8,816 bases of DNA from a bacterium (lineage in GTDB: Bacteria; Planctomycetota; J058; JAJDCP01): NCBI GenBank assembly GCA_030428695.1, contig JAUIEM010000411.1:1-8816 (forward strand), in the 5' to 3' direction. A model generated the notes under the pieces. The model did no database searches. It was not told where the DNA came from and saw only the letters and a list, made by a program, of their open reading frames with translations. Both the position numbers and the translations under genes were made by a program. Shown here one piece after another: positions 1 through 6,213 of this stretch (the first letter of the stretch is position 1; the number at the start of each line of letters is the position of its first letter).

Positions 1-291
1 CGCGGGCAGGGCCACCGCGATCACGACACTGAACAGGCGCAGCTCCAGCCAGGAGAAGCGCCGGGCGCAGAGGAACCCGTACAGGACCAGGAGCGCGAGC
101 AGGGCCCGCGGCACCAGCAGCACCGGCGTCGTGATCCCGCGCGCGCCGGCGATCGCCACGTAGCCGATCAGCAGGATCGCGGTCAACACCCGGACCAGGC
201 GACGGTCCCCGTCCGGCTGGACGTTGGTCAGCGTCCACAGCCCGCGGACGGGCCGCGGGGTGGGACCGGATGCGCTCGAAGTCGGTGCCAA
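1..291 (-). CDS. N-terminal part of a multi-span membrane protein (runs off the left edge)
   Basis: Reading the minus strand gives an open frame that ends only at the window edge. After a short polar, Pro/Ser/Thr-rich leader comes the segment LWTLTNVQPDGDRRL. This is followed by three hydrophobic stretches around VLTAILLIGYVAIAG, PRALLALLVLYGFLC and LRLFSVVIAVALPA, separated by Arg-containing turns (ARR, DGDRR). The pattern looks like the membrane-embedded N-terminus of a sensor or enzyme whose soluble domain lies beyond the window, but no family can be named from 97 residues. I chose the TTG at 289-291 because AGGG lies about 6 nt upstream. A GTG at 316-318 in the same frame is the alternative, but it directly abuts a TATACT that could be a -10 box. 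The frame is closed upstream by a TGA. Membrane location is well supported; function is unknown. Confidence 0.6.
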   Translation of the reverse strand, partial: MAPTSSASGPTPRPVRGLWTLTNVQPDGDRRLVRVLTAILLIGYVAIAGARGITTPVLLVPRALLALLVLYGFLCARRFSWLELRLFSVVIAVALPA

Positions 292-336
292 GGTCTGCCC
301 TGTAGGTCTTTGCAGCACAGTATACGCCCTACACCG

Positions 337-374
337 TCACGCGCGAGGCCGGCGACCGGCCGGGAGCGGCGTGA
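337..374 (-). terminator. Hairpin downstream of the GNAT-like gene, possible terminator
   Basis: A perfect 6-bp stem GGCCGG/CCGGCC (347-352 with 356-361) closes on a CGA triloop. It sits inside a second 6-bp pair, TCACGC/GCGTGA (337-342 with 369-374). It begins about 22 nt after the stop of the GNAT-like gene and lies before the next minus-strand gene. No U-tract follows, so it may be a weak or factor-assisted terminator, or only a structured spacer. Confidence 0.35.
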
Positions 375-395
375 TGCGGGGCGCGGCGGGCCGGC

Positions 396-1502
396 TCAGC
401 CCCAGACTTTCCCGTACATCGTGGTGAAGATGCGGTCGCGTTTCGCCCGGAGCACGCTGAGCAGCTCGCGCAGCTCCTCGGCGCGGGTCGGCACGGGACC
501 GAAGTCGACGCTGGCCAGGCCGGCCCGCAGCACGGTGCCGAGCAGGCTGCCGACAAGCAGGCAGCGGGCGCTCTGGAACAGCTCCTCGGCGATCCCGACC
601 GGGGCGAGCAGGGGGGGCAGCACCCGCGCTCCCTCGACCTCCCGCTTGAAGCGCAGCATACGCAGGCCGCGGGCCGTCGGGAGCCTGCCCCCGAAGCGCG
701 CGAGCAGCGGCGTCAGGTCGGGCAGGGCCAGGGCGTAGCCGAGCGGCACCCGGCCGCGCGCCAGGCGCAGCACCAGGCCCTTGCGGTAGCTGAGGTGGCA
801 GAGCTGGCGGGCGCCGTGCCAGATGTCGACCGGATGCGGCTCGGGGTAGGGGAAGCGCCGGGCGCGGGCGAGCTCGGCGCCGAGCGCCCGGCGCCGCACG
901 ATGCGCACCCGCAGCCCCGCGTCCCGCGCCGCTCCTCCCCAGCGCAGCAGACGGCGCACGTCCCCGGCGGTCGGGCGCAGGGCGTAGCCGTAGTGCTCGG
1001 CGCCGACACCGAGCTCGAGGCCGTGCCACTGCTCGACCATCGACTCCGGGCTCCAGGCCAGGCCGAAGGCGTGGGGCGCATCGAAGCCGTGCAGGAGGAG
1101 CGGGCCGCTGCCCGGATACAGCCGCGGTGAGGGCCCCTCGAGCCGCGCCGCCCCCCAGCCCTCGAGGAGCTCGCGCGCGGTCGCGAGCAGCGCCTGGCCG
1201 ACCGCCGGATCGGCGGGAAACAGCGGTGCCGCGAACAGCCCCAGCGGCCCGTCGCGCACCCGGCGCTCGGGGTCGAGCCCGACGACCAGCCGCCCGACGG
1301 GCCGCTTCCCGTCGAGCGCGAGCAGCCAGGCCTCGCGATCCCGCTCGATGCCGCGCCGCAGCCGCGCGCGCTCACCCGCCGTGACCGGGGCGAGCGCCGC
1401 TTCCCCGGGAAACATCACCCCCGGCAGCCCGAGGAAGGCATCCTGGGCGGCGGCGGTGCGGACGGGGACGACCCGGATGCGGGAGGCGGTCGCACCGCTC
1501 AC
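396..1502 (-). CDS. GNAT-like N-acetyltransferase-fold protein, substrate unknown
   Basis: This 368-residue protein resembles a widespread family of GNAT-like proteins of about 370 residues. The resemblance is in ordered motifs rather than a named enzyme. An N-terminal VPVRTAAAQDAFLGLPGVMF (12-31) is followed by LALDGKRPVGRLVVGLDPE (61-79), where the family usually has the acetyltransferase-like strand pair. Next come GPLGLFAAPLFPADPAVGQA (85-104), a helix ending in GWGAARLEGP (115-124), and a GPLLLHGFDAPH segment (133-144). In the family this Gly-Phe-Asp-x-Pro motif precedes the second half. The C-terminal half (180-368) is rich in Arg and Leu and does not show a clear second GNAT core. No catalytic residue can be assigned. 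The start is the GTG at 1500-1502, with GAGGAGG 6 nt upstream (1509-1515); this whole start region lies in the 149-bp repeat. It is probably translated downstream of, and coupled to, the membrane ATPase. Family placement is moderately sure; function is not. Confidence 0.7.
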   Translation of the reverse strand: MSGATASRIRVVPVRTAAAQDAFLGLPGVMFPGEAALAPVTAGERARLRRGIERDREAWLLALDGKRPVGRLVVGLDPERRVRDGPLGLFAAPLFPADPAVGQALLATARELLEGWGAARLEGPSPRLYPGSGPLLLHGFDAPHAFGLAWSPESMVEQWHGLELGVGAEHYGYALRPTAGDVRRLLRWGGAARDAGLRVRIVRRRALGAELARARRFPYPEPHPVDIWHGARQLCHLSYRKGLVLRLARGRVPLGYALALPDLTPLLARFGGRLPTARGLRMLRFKREVEGARVLPPLLAPVGIAEELFQSARCLLVGSLLGTVLRAGLASVDFGPVPTRAEELRELLSVLRAKRDRIFTTMYGKVWG

Positions 1503-1651
1503 GGGTTTCCTCCTCGCCTGCTGTCGCAGGCTCGCAGGAAACGCATCGCGAAGCCGCGCCCGCCTCGGCTCACCGGCGCGAGCGCCGGATCGCCGGGCGC
1601 GGCTTCGCCCCGCGGTGCCACTCCTCGCTGCGCTCGTCGGGCACCGCTCAC
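1499..1651 (-). CDS. Repeat-encoded small ORF, copy nearer the GNAT-like gene (50 aa)
   Basis: A GTG at 1649-1651, preceded by GAGGAGG (1658-1664, 6-nt spacer), opens a 50-codon frame. Its TGA (1499-1501) overlaps the GTG start of the GNAT-like gene as GTGA. The product begins MSGARRAQRGVAPRG, is strongly basic and Arg/Gly/Pro-rich, and has no recognisable domain. The frame runs through the inverted repeats, so its amino-acid content is largely dictated by hairpin sequence. Translation seems plausible from the initiation signals, but a function for the peptide is doubtful. The more likely role is passive: keeping ribosomes moving into the next gene. Confidence 0.25.
   Translation of the reverse strand: MSGARRAQRGVAPRGEAAPGDPALAPVSRGGRGFAMRFLRACDSRRGGNP
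1509..1515 (-). promoter_or_regulatory. Shine-Dalgarno that fixes the GTG start of the GNAT-like gene
   Basis: GAGGAGG on the minus strand is placed 6 nt before the GTG at 1500-1502. The same signal recurs at 1658-1664 in the second repeat copy and, from unrelated sequence, at 1808-1814 at the end of the ATPase gene, each time 6-7 nt before a GTGAGCGGTGC start. In the repeat copies it forms part of one arm of the hairpin centred on GCCTGC/GCAGGC, so folding could partly hide it. Confidence 0.7.
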
Positions 1652-1800
1652 GGGTTTCCTCCTCGCCTGCTGTCGCAGGCTCGCAGGAAACGCATCGCGA
1701 AGCCGCGCCCGCCTCGGCTCACCGGCGCGAGCGCCGGATCGCCGGGCGCGGCTTCGCCCCGCGGTGCCACTCCTCGCTGCGCTCGTCGGGCACCGCTCAC
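1648..1800 (-). CDS. Repeat-encoded small ORF, copy next to the ATPase (50 aa)
   Basis: This is the same 50-residue frame as its twin in the other repeat copy. Its GTG (1798-1800) overlaps the ATPase stop (TGA at 1797-1799) as GTGA. The ribosome-binding site GAGGAGG (1808-1814, 7-nt spacer) lies inside the last codons of the ATPase gene, which is independent sequence and not part of the repeat. Its TGA (1648-1650) in turn overlaps the GTG of the second copy. The good Shine-Dalgarno and overlap suggest that this GTG was the original start of the downstream gene before the repeat inserted. Whether the peptide accumulates cannot be told from sequence. Confidence 0.25.
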   Translation of the reverse strand: MSGARRAQRGVAPRGEAAPGDPALAPVSRGGRGFAMRFLRACDSRRGGNP

Positions 1801-3530
1801 GCCGGCGCCTCCTCGCGCTCCTGCTCGAAGGCGCGCAGGGCGTCCAGGAGCTGCGCATCGTCGAGCACCACCCGGCCCTCCTTGACCCGGCCCGCCTCCG
1901 CCGCCCGCACCGAGGCGCGCTTGACCAGCTCCTTCAGGGTCGCCGGCGTCAGCGCCTCGCTCGCGGCGATCACGCCGTCGAGGGAGCCCTCGACCAGCCC
2001 GCGCCCGAACAGCCGCAGCAGGTCCTCGCGCTCGGCCGGCCCGGGCAGCCCGTAGCCGAGGCGTGCGTCGATGCGGCCGGGCCGGTCGCGCAGGGCGGGC
2101 TCGATGCGCTCGGGGGCGTTGGTGGTCAGCACGAACACGACCTCGTCGTTCGGCTCGCAGCCGTCCATCTGGTTGAGCAGCTCGCCGAGCACCTGGATCA
2201 GCTGGTTGTCGTCGCGCTGCAGGGCGAGCAGGTCGACATCCTCCATCACGACCAGCGAGGGCTGCAGGTAGCGCGCGAGCTTGCAGATCTCCCGCGGGAA
2301 GTGCAGCGAGGGGCCGGACACGAAGAAGACCGTGAAGTCCTCGAGCTTGCGGGCGAGGTACAGGCAGGTCAGGGTCTTGCCGGTGCCGGGCAGGCCGTGC
2401 AGCAGGACTCCCCGCTTGAGCTCGATGCCGCTGTTCCGCAGGGTCTCTTTGTGTTCGAAGAAGCGCACGACGTTCGCCTCGACCGTCTCGAGCAGCCCGT
2501 CGGACAGCACGATCGCCTCGCGCTCGACCTGCTGGGTCGCCTTGTAGCGGATGTCCGCGACGCCGCCCGCTTCGATGCGCAGGTCGAGGACCTTGCCGCG
2601 GAACAGGTTCGAGCTGCGCAGGTGGGCGTCGAGGCGCGCGAAGGTCCGGTCGGTCACCTCCCGGGTCGGGCTGCCGAGCTGGACGAGGAAGCCGGCCTTG
2701 GCCGCGCCGGCGAGCTTGTCGTCGAGCTCGGCCTCCGAGGCGACGTGGGCGGGCAGAAGGTGGAGCACGACCGGCACGCCGTCGCGCAGGAAGGCGTACA
2801 GCGCGTTGTCGACCGCCGAGCTCTCCTCGTTCGCCGACACGGGGATGCGCCGGTAGGACAGCGGCGACAGGGTCTGGTTGGCGAGCCAGGGCGACTCGAG
2901 GACCTCCTTGATCGGCCGTCCGGAGGCGCCGAGCACCGCCGCGCTCGACGATTCCTCCCGCAACGCATCGATCGCCCGGCTCAGGCTGCCGAGCTCGTAG
3001 GCCGGGTACTTCTTCTCGTGGAACTCGAGCTCCGGCAGCTCGCCGAGCTGCGCGCGCAGGGCCTGGGTGACGGTGCGCCCCTCGGGGGTCTGGGCCTTGA
3101 GCTTCATGCCCGCGAGCAGGCAGTACAGAGCGAGGGTCGCGAAAAACACACACAGCCCGGTGTAGACGACGAGGTTGCTCGCGCCGATCTGCTCGCCCCC
3201 GGCCAGGGTCGCCTCCTCCGGCCGGCCCGGCGGATAGAGGGCCGTCCAGGTTCCTCCGACCTCGAGCCGGCCCCACAGCTTCGGCGGCACGACCTCGTCG
3301 AGGACCAGCTCGCGGCCCTCGGCGTCGAGCTTGTAGAAGACCCGCAGCGCGCTGCCCTCGTCGAGCTTCTCACGGATCGTCGCGGTGCCGAGCCCGGCCT
3401 GGGCGTGCAGGTAGCTGTTCCGGGCGACGACGCCGTAGCCCGACAGGAAGGCGGTGATCGCGAAGACCAGGGCCGCGAGGAAGTAGAGGCGCCAGGCGCG
3501 GGCCTGGGGCGGGAGGTCGGCGATGGCCAT
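1797..3530 (-). CDS. Membrane-anchored AAA+ ATPase, FtsH/BCS1-like layout without protease domain
   Basis: This 577-residue protein has an N-terminal cytoplasmic stub with two Arg, a first TM segment (about 14-32), an extracytoplasmic stretch of roughly 85 residues (33-118), a second TM (119-140) and a cytoplasmic linker (141-360). A classic AAA core follows. Its Walker A is GLPGTGKT (379-386). Walker B is VVMEDVDLL, with the order Glu430-Asp431 as in BCS1-type proteins rather than the usual DE. Sensor 1 is TTN (469-471), and RDRPGRID (481-488) provides arginine-finger candidates. A helical lid region continues to about 570. Two N-terminal TMs flanking an external domain recall FtsH, but the protein ends after the lid with no M41 zinc protease, so I infer a membrane unfoldase, chaperone or remodelling ATPase. 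The start is the ATG at 3528-3530, with AGGAG 12 nt upstream, a rather long spacer. The frame continues open further upstream, but that part has no domain character. The stop overlaps the next GTG. Confidence 0.85.
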   Translation of the reverse strand: MAIADLPPQARAWRLYFLAALVFAITAFLSGYGVVARNSYLHAQAGLGTATIREKLDEGSALRVFYKLDAEGRELVLDEVVPPKLWGRLEVGGTWTALYPPGRPEEATLAGGEQIGASNLVVYTGLCVFFATLALYCLLAGMKLKAQTPEGRTVTQALRAQLGELPELEFHEKKYPAYELGSLSRAIDALREESSSAAVLGASGRPIKEVLESPWLANQTLSPLSYRRIPVSANEESSAVDNALYAFLRDGVPVVLHLLPAHVASEAELDDKLAGAAKAGFLVQLGSPTREVTDRTFARLDAHLRSSNLFRGKVLDLRIEAGGVADIRYKATQQVEREAIVLSDGLLETVEANVVRFFEHKETLRNSGIELKRGVLLHGLPGTGKTLTCLYLARKLEDFTVFFVSGPSLHFPREICKLARYLQPSLVVMEDVDLLALQRDDNQLIQVLGELLNQMDGCEPNDEVVFVLTTNAPERIEPALRDRPGRIDARLGYGLPGPAEREDLLRLFGRGLVEGSLDGVIAASEALTPATLKELVKRASVRAAEAGRVKEGRVVLDDAQLLDALRAFEQEREEAPA

Positions 3531-3795
3531 CGGCGGTGACGACTCCTGACTGGACAAGGAAGGGCATTCTACCAGGTGCTGGGAGAATGCAACGAGCACA
3601 GCGAAGTGCCTCGTCCTGAGACCGAAGGAAGAGCGCTGAGCGACCGAACACCGACGCCTGGAGGCACGAGAGCCGCCGGGCGCAGCAGGCCGCGGGCCTG
3701 ACGCGTGCTTGTCGCAGGGTGTCAAGGGTTGCGCCGGACGGCGGGATCGCGATGATGAAGAGCGGCAGGGTTTCACGTCAGCCAGCGGACACACA
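3531..3795. other. Divergent intergenic region between ATPase and receiver-kinase genes
   Basis: These 265 bp separate two divergently transcribed genes. The left part is locally AT-richer and contains the possible ATPase promoter. Further right there is a 7-bp inverted repeat GTGCCTC/GAGGCAC (3606-3612 with 3661-3667) enclosing two copies of GACCGAA; it could be an operator or a small hairpin. I found no convincing plus-strand -35/-10 pair for the kinase. Both flanking frames remain open through much of this region, but the translated sequence has no domain features there. Confidence 0.5.
3566..3592 (-). promoter_or_regulatory. Possible sigma-70-type promoter for the ATPase operon
   Basis: On the minus strand TTGCAT (3587-3592) and TAGAAT (3566-3571) are separated by 15 bp and lie about 36 bp before the ATPase start. 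The -10 matches consensus at five of six positions; the -35 is weaker and the spacer short. It is a reasonable site in an otherwise GC-rich region but rests on pattern alone. Confidence 0.3.
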
Positions 3796-5361
3796 GTGAA
3801 CGAACACCCGACGACGGGGGCGGAAGCCCACCCGGGCGCGGCCTTCGACCCGATCACCGGGGTGGGGTCGCCCGCGGCTGCTGCTGAAGAAGCCTCCACG
3901 GGCGACGGGCCCACAAGTCGCGCTGGGCCGCTCCCAGGTCCCCGCGCCCGGCGCACACCCGACGACGGACGCCCGCACCTGCTCGTCGTCGACGATGACG
4001 TGCTGTTCCGCACCTACACGCGGGTCCTGCTCGAGCGCGAAGGCTTCCGCACGGACGTCGCCGCGGATGGGGAGACGGCCCTCGCCAAGCTCGAGGCCGA
4101 CTGCTACCACCTCGTGGTGTGTGACCTGGGCCTGCCCGACATCGAAGGCAGCGGGCTGCTGGTCTGCGAACGGGAGGCCGGCCGCTCCACCCCGTTCCTG
4201 TTCACGACGGCGAGCCGCGAGCCCGAGGACGAGGCGACCTGTCTGGCTCTGGGGGCGATCGACTACCTGCGCAAGCCGCTGGTCGACCAGGTCTTCCTGA
4301 TGCGCGTGCGCCGGGCCCTCGAACGCACCCCTCCGCCGGCTCCGGCGTCGGATGACAACGCGACGGACGACGAGGCCCATGTCGGCGACTACATCGTCGA
4401 GAGGCCGATCGGTCGCGGGGCGATGGGCGCGGTCTACCTCGCGACCCAACGTTCGCTCGGCCGTCGGGTCGCGCTGAAGGTGCTGCACAGGAAGTTCGAG
4501 GCGGACGGCGAGGTCGGGTTGCGCTTCACGAGCGAGGCCCAGGTCGCGGCCTCGATCGACCATCCGAACATCATCAAGATCCACGACATCGGCTTCGATG
4601 GGGACACCGGGCGGCCCTTCATCGCGATGGAGTACGTCGAGGGGGAGACGCTGGCCCAGCGGATCCGGCGTGGACTGGTGACGTACCGCGAGATCATCGA
4701 GGTCGGTCTCGCCGTCGCGGAGGGGCTGAAGGCGGCCGGTAGACGCGGGCTGGTCCACCGCGACATCAAGCCCGGCAACATCGTGCTCGGCAGCGACGGC
4801 GTGATCAAGATCCTCGACTTCGGGGTCGCCAAGCGCACCGACCCGATGGCGACCCAGCTGACGCGCACCGGGGTGTTGATCGGCACGCCGGAGTACATGG
4901 CGCCCGAGCAGGCGGACGGCCGCTCGATCGATAGCCGCGCCGACCTGTACTCCCTCGGCGTGGTGCTGTACGAGCTGCTCGCCGGCGCGCGACCTTTCGC
5001 CGCCGAAGAGCTCGCGAGCATGATGTACCTGCACGCCTGGGCGCCGCCGCGTAAGATCTGCGACGTCCGCCGCGGGGTGCCGGCGCGCTTCGATGCGATC
5101 ATCGGACGCCTGCTCGCCAAGCGGATCGAGGAGCGCTATCCGGACCCGGAGGCGTTGATCGACGACCTGCGCGGCGTGCAGCGTCAGCTCGCCAAGCGCG
5201 GAGCGCTCGACACCTTCCCGAGCGGTCCCCGCGTCCCGCCCGTCCGCCCGAACGAGGCCCCGCAGCTGGTCGTTCCCCGCCCCGCCAGCGTCTGGCCGCT
5301 GTGGGTGCTGCTCGGGGCGGGGGTGCTCGCCGCGGCGGCGTTCGCGCTCAGCCGGATCTGA
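3796..5361 (+). CDS. Receiver domain-Ser/Thr protein kinase fusion with C-terminal membrane anchor
   Basis: This 521-residue hybrid joins a two-component receiver to a PknB-like kinase. Residues 1-58 are a Pro/Ala/Gly-rich, probably disordered tail. The receiver (about 60-174) has the acidic cluster DDD (66-68), phospho-acceptor Asp110 in VVCDLGLPD, Thr127/128 and Lys160 in LRKP, so all residues for phosphotransfer are present. The kinase (about 199-460) has the glycine loop GRGAMGAV (206-213), Lys228 in VALKV, helix-C Glu247, HRDIKPGN (321-328), DFG (341-343), a Thr-rich activation loop and APE (369-371). The catalytic set is therefore complete. A single hydrophobic segment (about 500-518) followed by SRI ends the protein, implying a tail-anchored cytoplasmic kinase with no external sensor. 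The input is then probably phosphorylation of the receiver by an unseen histidine kinase. I prefer the GTG at 3796; the frame is open back to a TTG at 3709, and the ribosome-binding site is weak, so the start is uncertain. No partner histidine kinase is nearby. Confidence 0.9.
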   Translation: MNEHPTTGAEAHPGAAFDPITGVGSPAAAAEEASTGDGPTSRAGPLPGPRARRTPDDGRPHLLVVDDDVLFRTYTRVLLEREGFRTDVAADGETALAKLEADCYHLVVCDLGLPDIEGSGLLVCEREAGRSTPFLFTTASREPEDEATCLALGAIDYLRKPLVDQVFLMRVRRALERTPPPAPASDDNATDDEAHVGDYIVERPIGRGAMGAVYLATQRSLGRRVALKVLHRKFEADGEVGLRFTSEAQVAASIDHPNIIKIHDIGFDGDTGRPFIAMEYVEGETLAQRIRRGLVTYREIIEVGLAVAEGLKAAGRRGLVHRDIKPGNIVLGSDGVIKILDFGVAKRTDPMATQLTRTGVLIGTPEYMAPEQADGRSIDSRADLYSLGVVLYELLAGARPFAAEELASMMYLHAWAPPRKICDVRRGVPARFDAIIGRLLAKRIEERYPDPEALIDDLRGVQRQLAKRGALDTFPSGPRVPPVRPNEAPQLVVPRPASVWPLWVLLGAGVLAAAAFALSRI

Positions 5362-5362
5362 C

Positions 5363-5378
5363 CGGGCCTCAGAGCCCG
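5363..5378 (+). terminator. Weak hairpin directly after the receiver-kinase gene
   Basis: CGGGC/GCCCG (5363-5367 with 5374-5378) with a 6-nt loop starts 2 nt after the kinase stop. There is no T-tract, so intrinsic termination is doubtful. Confidence 0.2.
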
Positions 5379-5427
5379 CGGACCGCGCCCGAGGCCGCAT
5401 CGGTCACCCCGGTGGACCGGCCCGCGT

Positions 5428-5455
5428 TTGAACGTATCCCGTGGAGGGCTATGCT
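5428..5455 (+). promoter_or_regulatory. Possible sigma-70-type promoter for the HD-domain gene
   Basis: TTGAAC (5428-5433) and TATGCT (5450-5455) have a 16-bp spacer, and each matches consensus at four of six positions. The predicted transcript would begin near 5462, leaving a leader of about 25 nt before the ATG at 5486. This supports the ATG as the true start over a GTG at 5441, which would lie upstream of the transcription start. Confidence 0.4.
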
Positions 5456-5485
5456 GAGGCCCGGACCCGACGGGGAAATGCGACG

Positions 5486-6198
5486 ATGGCCACCGACTTC
5501 GCCCGCCTGCACCAGCGGCCACGTGAGGACTTCGCGCTGCACGCGAGCTCCATCCACGGCTTCGCCCACTGGCAGCGGGTCGAGACCTTCGGCCTGCGCA
5601 TCGCCGGGCTCTCGGGCGGCGATCCCGAGGTCGTGCGCCTGTTCGCCTGCCTGCACGACGCCCGGCGCGTCTCCGATGGCGGCGATCCCCGGCACGGCGA
5701 GCGCGCCGCGGCGCTGGCCCGCGAGCTGCGCGGCGAGGCTTTCGCCCGTCCGATTCACCGGGATTCCTGCTGCGGACCCGGATGCCGCAGATCTCGGGCA
5801 CTTCGAGCCTTCTGCGCTGCTCACCTATGGAGGACATGGGCTCCGCTGCTCGAAGGCTCGAAGCGCCCGATCTCAAGCGGCCTCCGGGCCCTCGCGACGA
5901 AATCCCGGTGAATCAGCCGGGCTTCGAGCTGTCGGATGCGGCCTTCGACGCCCTGGTCATCGCCTGCCGCGACCACTCTCGCGGCCGCACCAGCCCGGAT
6001 CCGACGATCGGGAGCTGCTGGGACGCCGACCGCCTCGACCTCCTGCGCTGCGGGATCCACCCGCGCGACCGCTTCCTCAGCACCGCCGCGGCCCGCGGCG
6101 CCAAGCTGCAGCGCTGGGCCGCGGCGATCACGCGCGGCCAGGTCGGCAAGCCCCGGCCCCGTGGCCGCCGCCGTGAAGGCAGGCGGCGCGGGCGCTGA
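5486..6198 (+). pseudogene. HD-domain hydrolase-like gene split by a palindromic insertion
   Basis: Two frames together make one recognisable protein. The first (5486-5743) gives the N-terminal half with IHGFAHWQRV (23-32; His24, His28) and FACLHDARR (53-61; the His57-Asp58 pair that defines HD proteins), then HGERAAALARELRG. The second (5926-6198, shifted by two) gives ELSDAAFDALVIACRDHSRG (His103) and CWDADRLDLLR (Asp119, Asp121), then a basic tail rich in Arg and Gly. Joining at the TTC codon yields 176 codons in a single frame with all expected metal-binding positions in order. HD proteins of this kind are usually phosphohydrolases, but no substrate can be assigned. As written, the first frame reads through the insert into about 55 unrelated residues and stops at 5909-5911, so the intact enzyme is not made by normal translation. 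The start ATG at 5486 has GGGGA about 9 nt upstream. Confidence 0.8.
5744..5922. mobile_element. 179-bp MITE-like imperfect palindrome inserted in the HD-domain gene
   Basis: The 22-bp ends (5744-5765 and 5901-5922) are inverted repeats with two mismatches, including a perfect 14-bp core GATTCACCGGGATT/AATCCCGGTGAATC. Pairing continues inward: CCCGGA and GCCGC blocks correspond on the two sides, and a perfect TTCGAGCCTTC (5802-5812) faces GAAGGCTCGAA near 5851-5861. The arms approach each other at a small loop around 5830-5834, so the whole insert can fold into one long hairpin. TTC lies immediately on each side (5741-5743 and 5923-5925), consistent with a 3-bp target duplication. There is no transposase frame, so it would be a non-autonomous element mobilised from elsewhere. 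It shares no evident sequence with the 149-bp repeat near 1500-1800. Confidence 0.75.
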
Positions 6199-6213
6199 GC
6201 GGAAGGACCGCGG

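Larger units (their letters stand above)
1492..1801. repeat. Perfect tandem duplication of a 149-bp hairpin-rich unit
   Basis: Positions 1492-1640 and 1641-1789 are identical base for base. A third partial copy of 12 nt (1790-1801) closes the array, so the units are bounded by the direct repeat GCACCGCTCACG at 1492, 1641 and 1790. Each unit holds several inverted repeats. In copy 1 they are GTTTCCT/AGGAAAC (1505-1511, 1536-1542) around GCCTGC/GCAGGC (1516-1521, 1526-1531); a perfect 15-bp pair (1548-1562, 1594-1608); CCGGCGC/GCGCCGG (1573-1579, 1582-1588); and GCGGTGCC/GGCACCGC (1612-1619, 1640-1647), which spans the unit boundary. The array sits exactly at the stop/start junction of the ATPase and GNAT-like genes and carries that start codon and its ribosome-binding site. 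It may be a REP- or MITE-like insertion later duplicated by slippage; no transposase is present here. Confidence 0.95.

Noticed and set aside
319..324. TATACT as a -10 box for the left-edge membrane protein
   Set aside because: It has a good hexamer match but no acceptable -35 at 16-18 bp and no extended -10, so it is not called as a promoter.
1492..1801. Short CRISPR array
   Set aside because: There are two full units directly abutting with no spacers, the unit is 149 bp, and there are no cas genes.
1764..3539. Long plus-strand open frame (591 codons) over the ATPase gene
   Set aside because: It mirrors the ATPase codons in a high-GC gene, has a biased Gln/Leu/Gly/Arg-rich composition and no domain motifs.
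3531..4013. Upstream extension of the ATPase frame (161 more codons)
   Set aside because: The extra sequence has no domain features, overlaps the start region of the divergent kinase and would bury the first TM segment; the ATG at 3530 gives a normal two-TM N-terminus.
3778..5400. Minus-strand open frame opposite the receiver-kinase gene
   Set aside because: The opposite strand carries the full receiver and kinase catalytic motifs; this frame shows only low-complexity Arg/Asp/Leu composition.
5744..5922. Integron attC site or rRNA/tRNA-type RNA gene
   Set aside because: The palindrome lacks the attC core triplets GTTRRRY/RYYYAAC and has no tRNA cloverleaf; it interrupts a coding frame, which fits an inserted element better.
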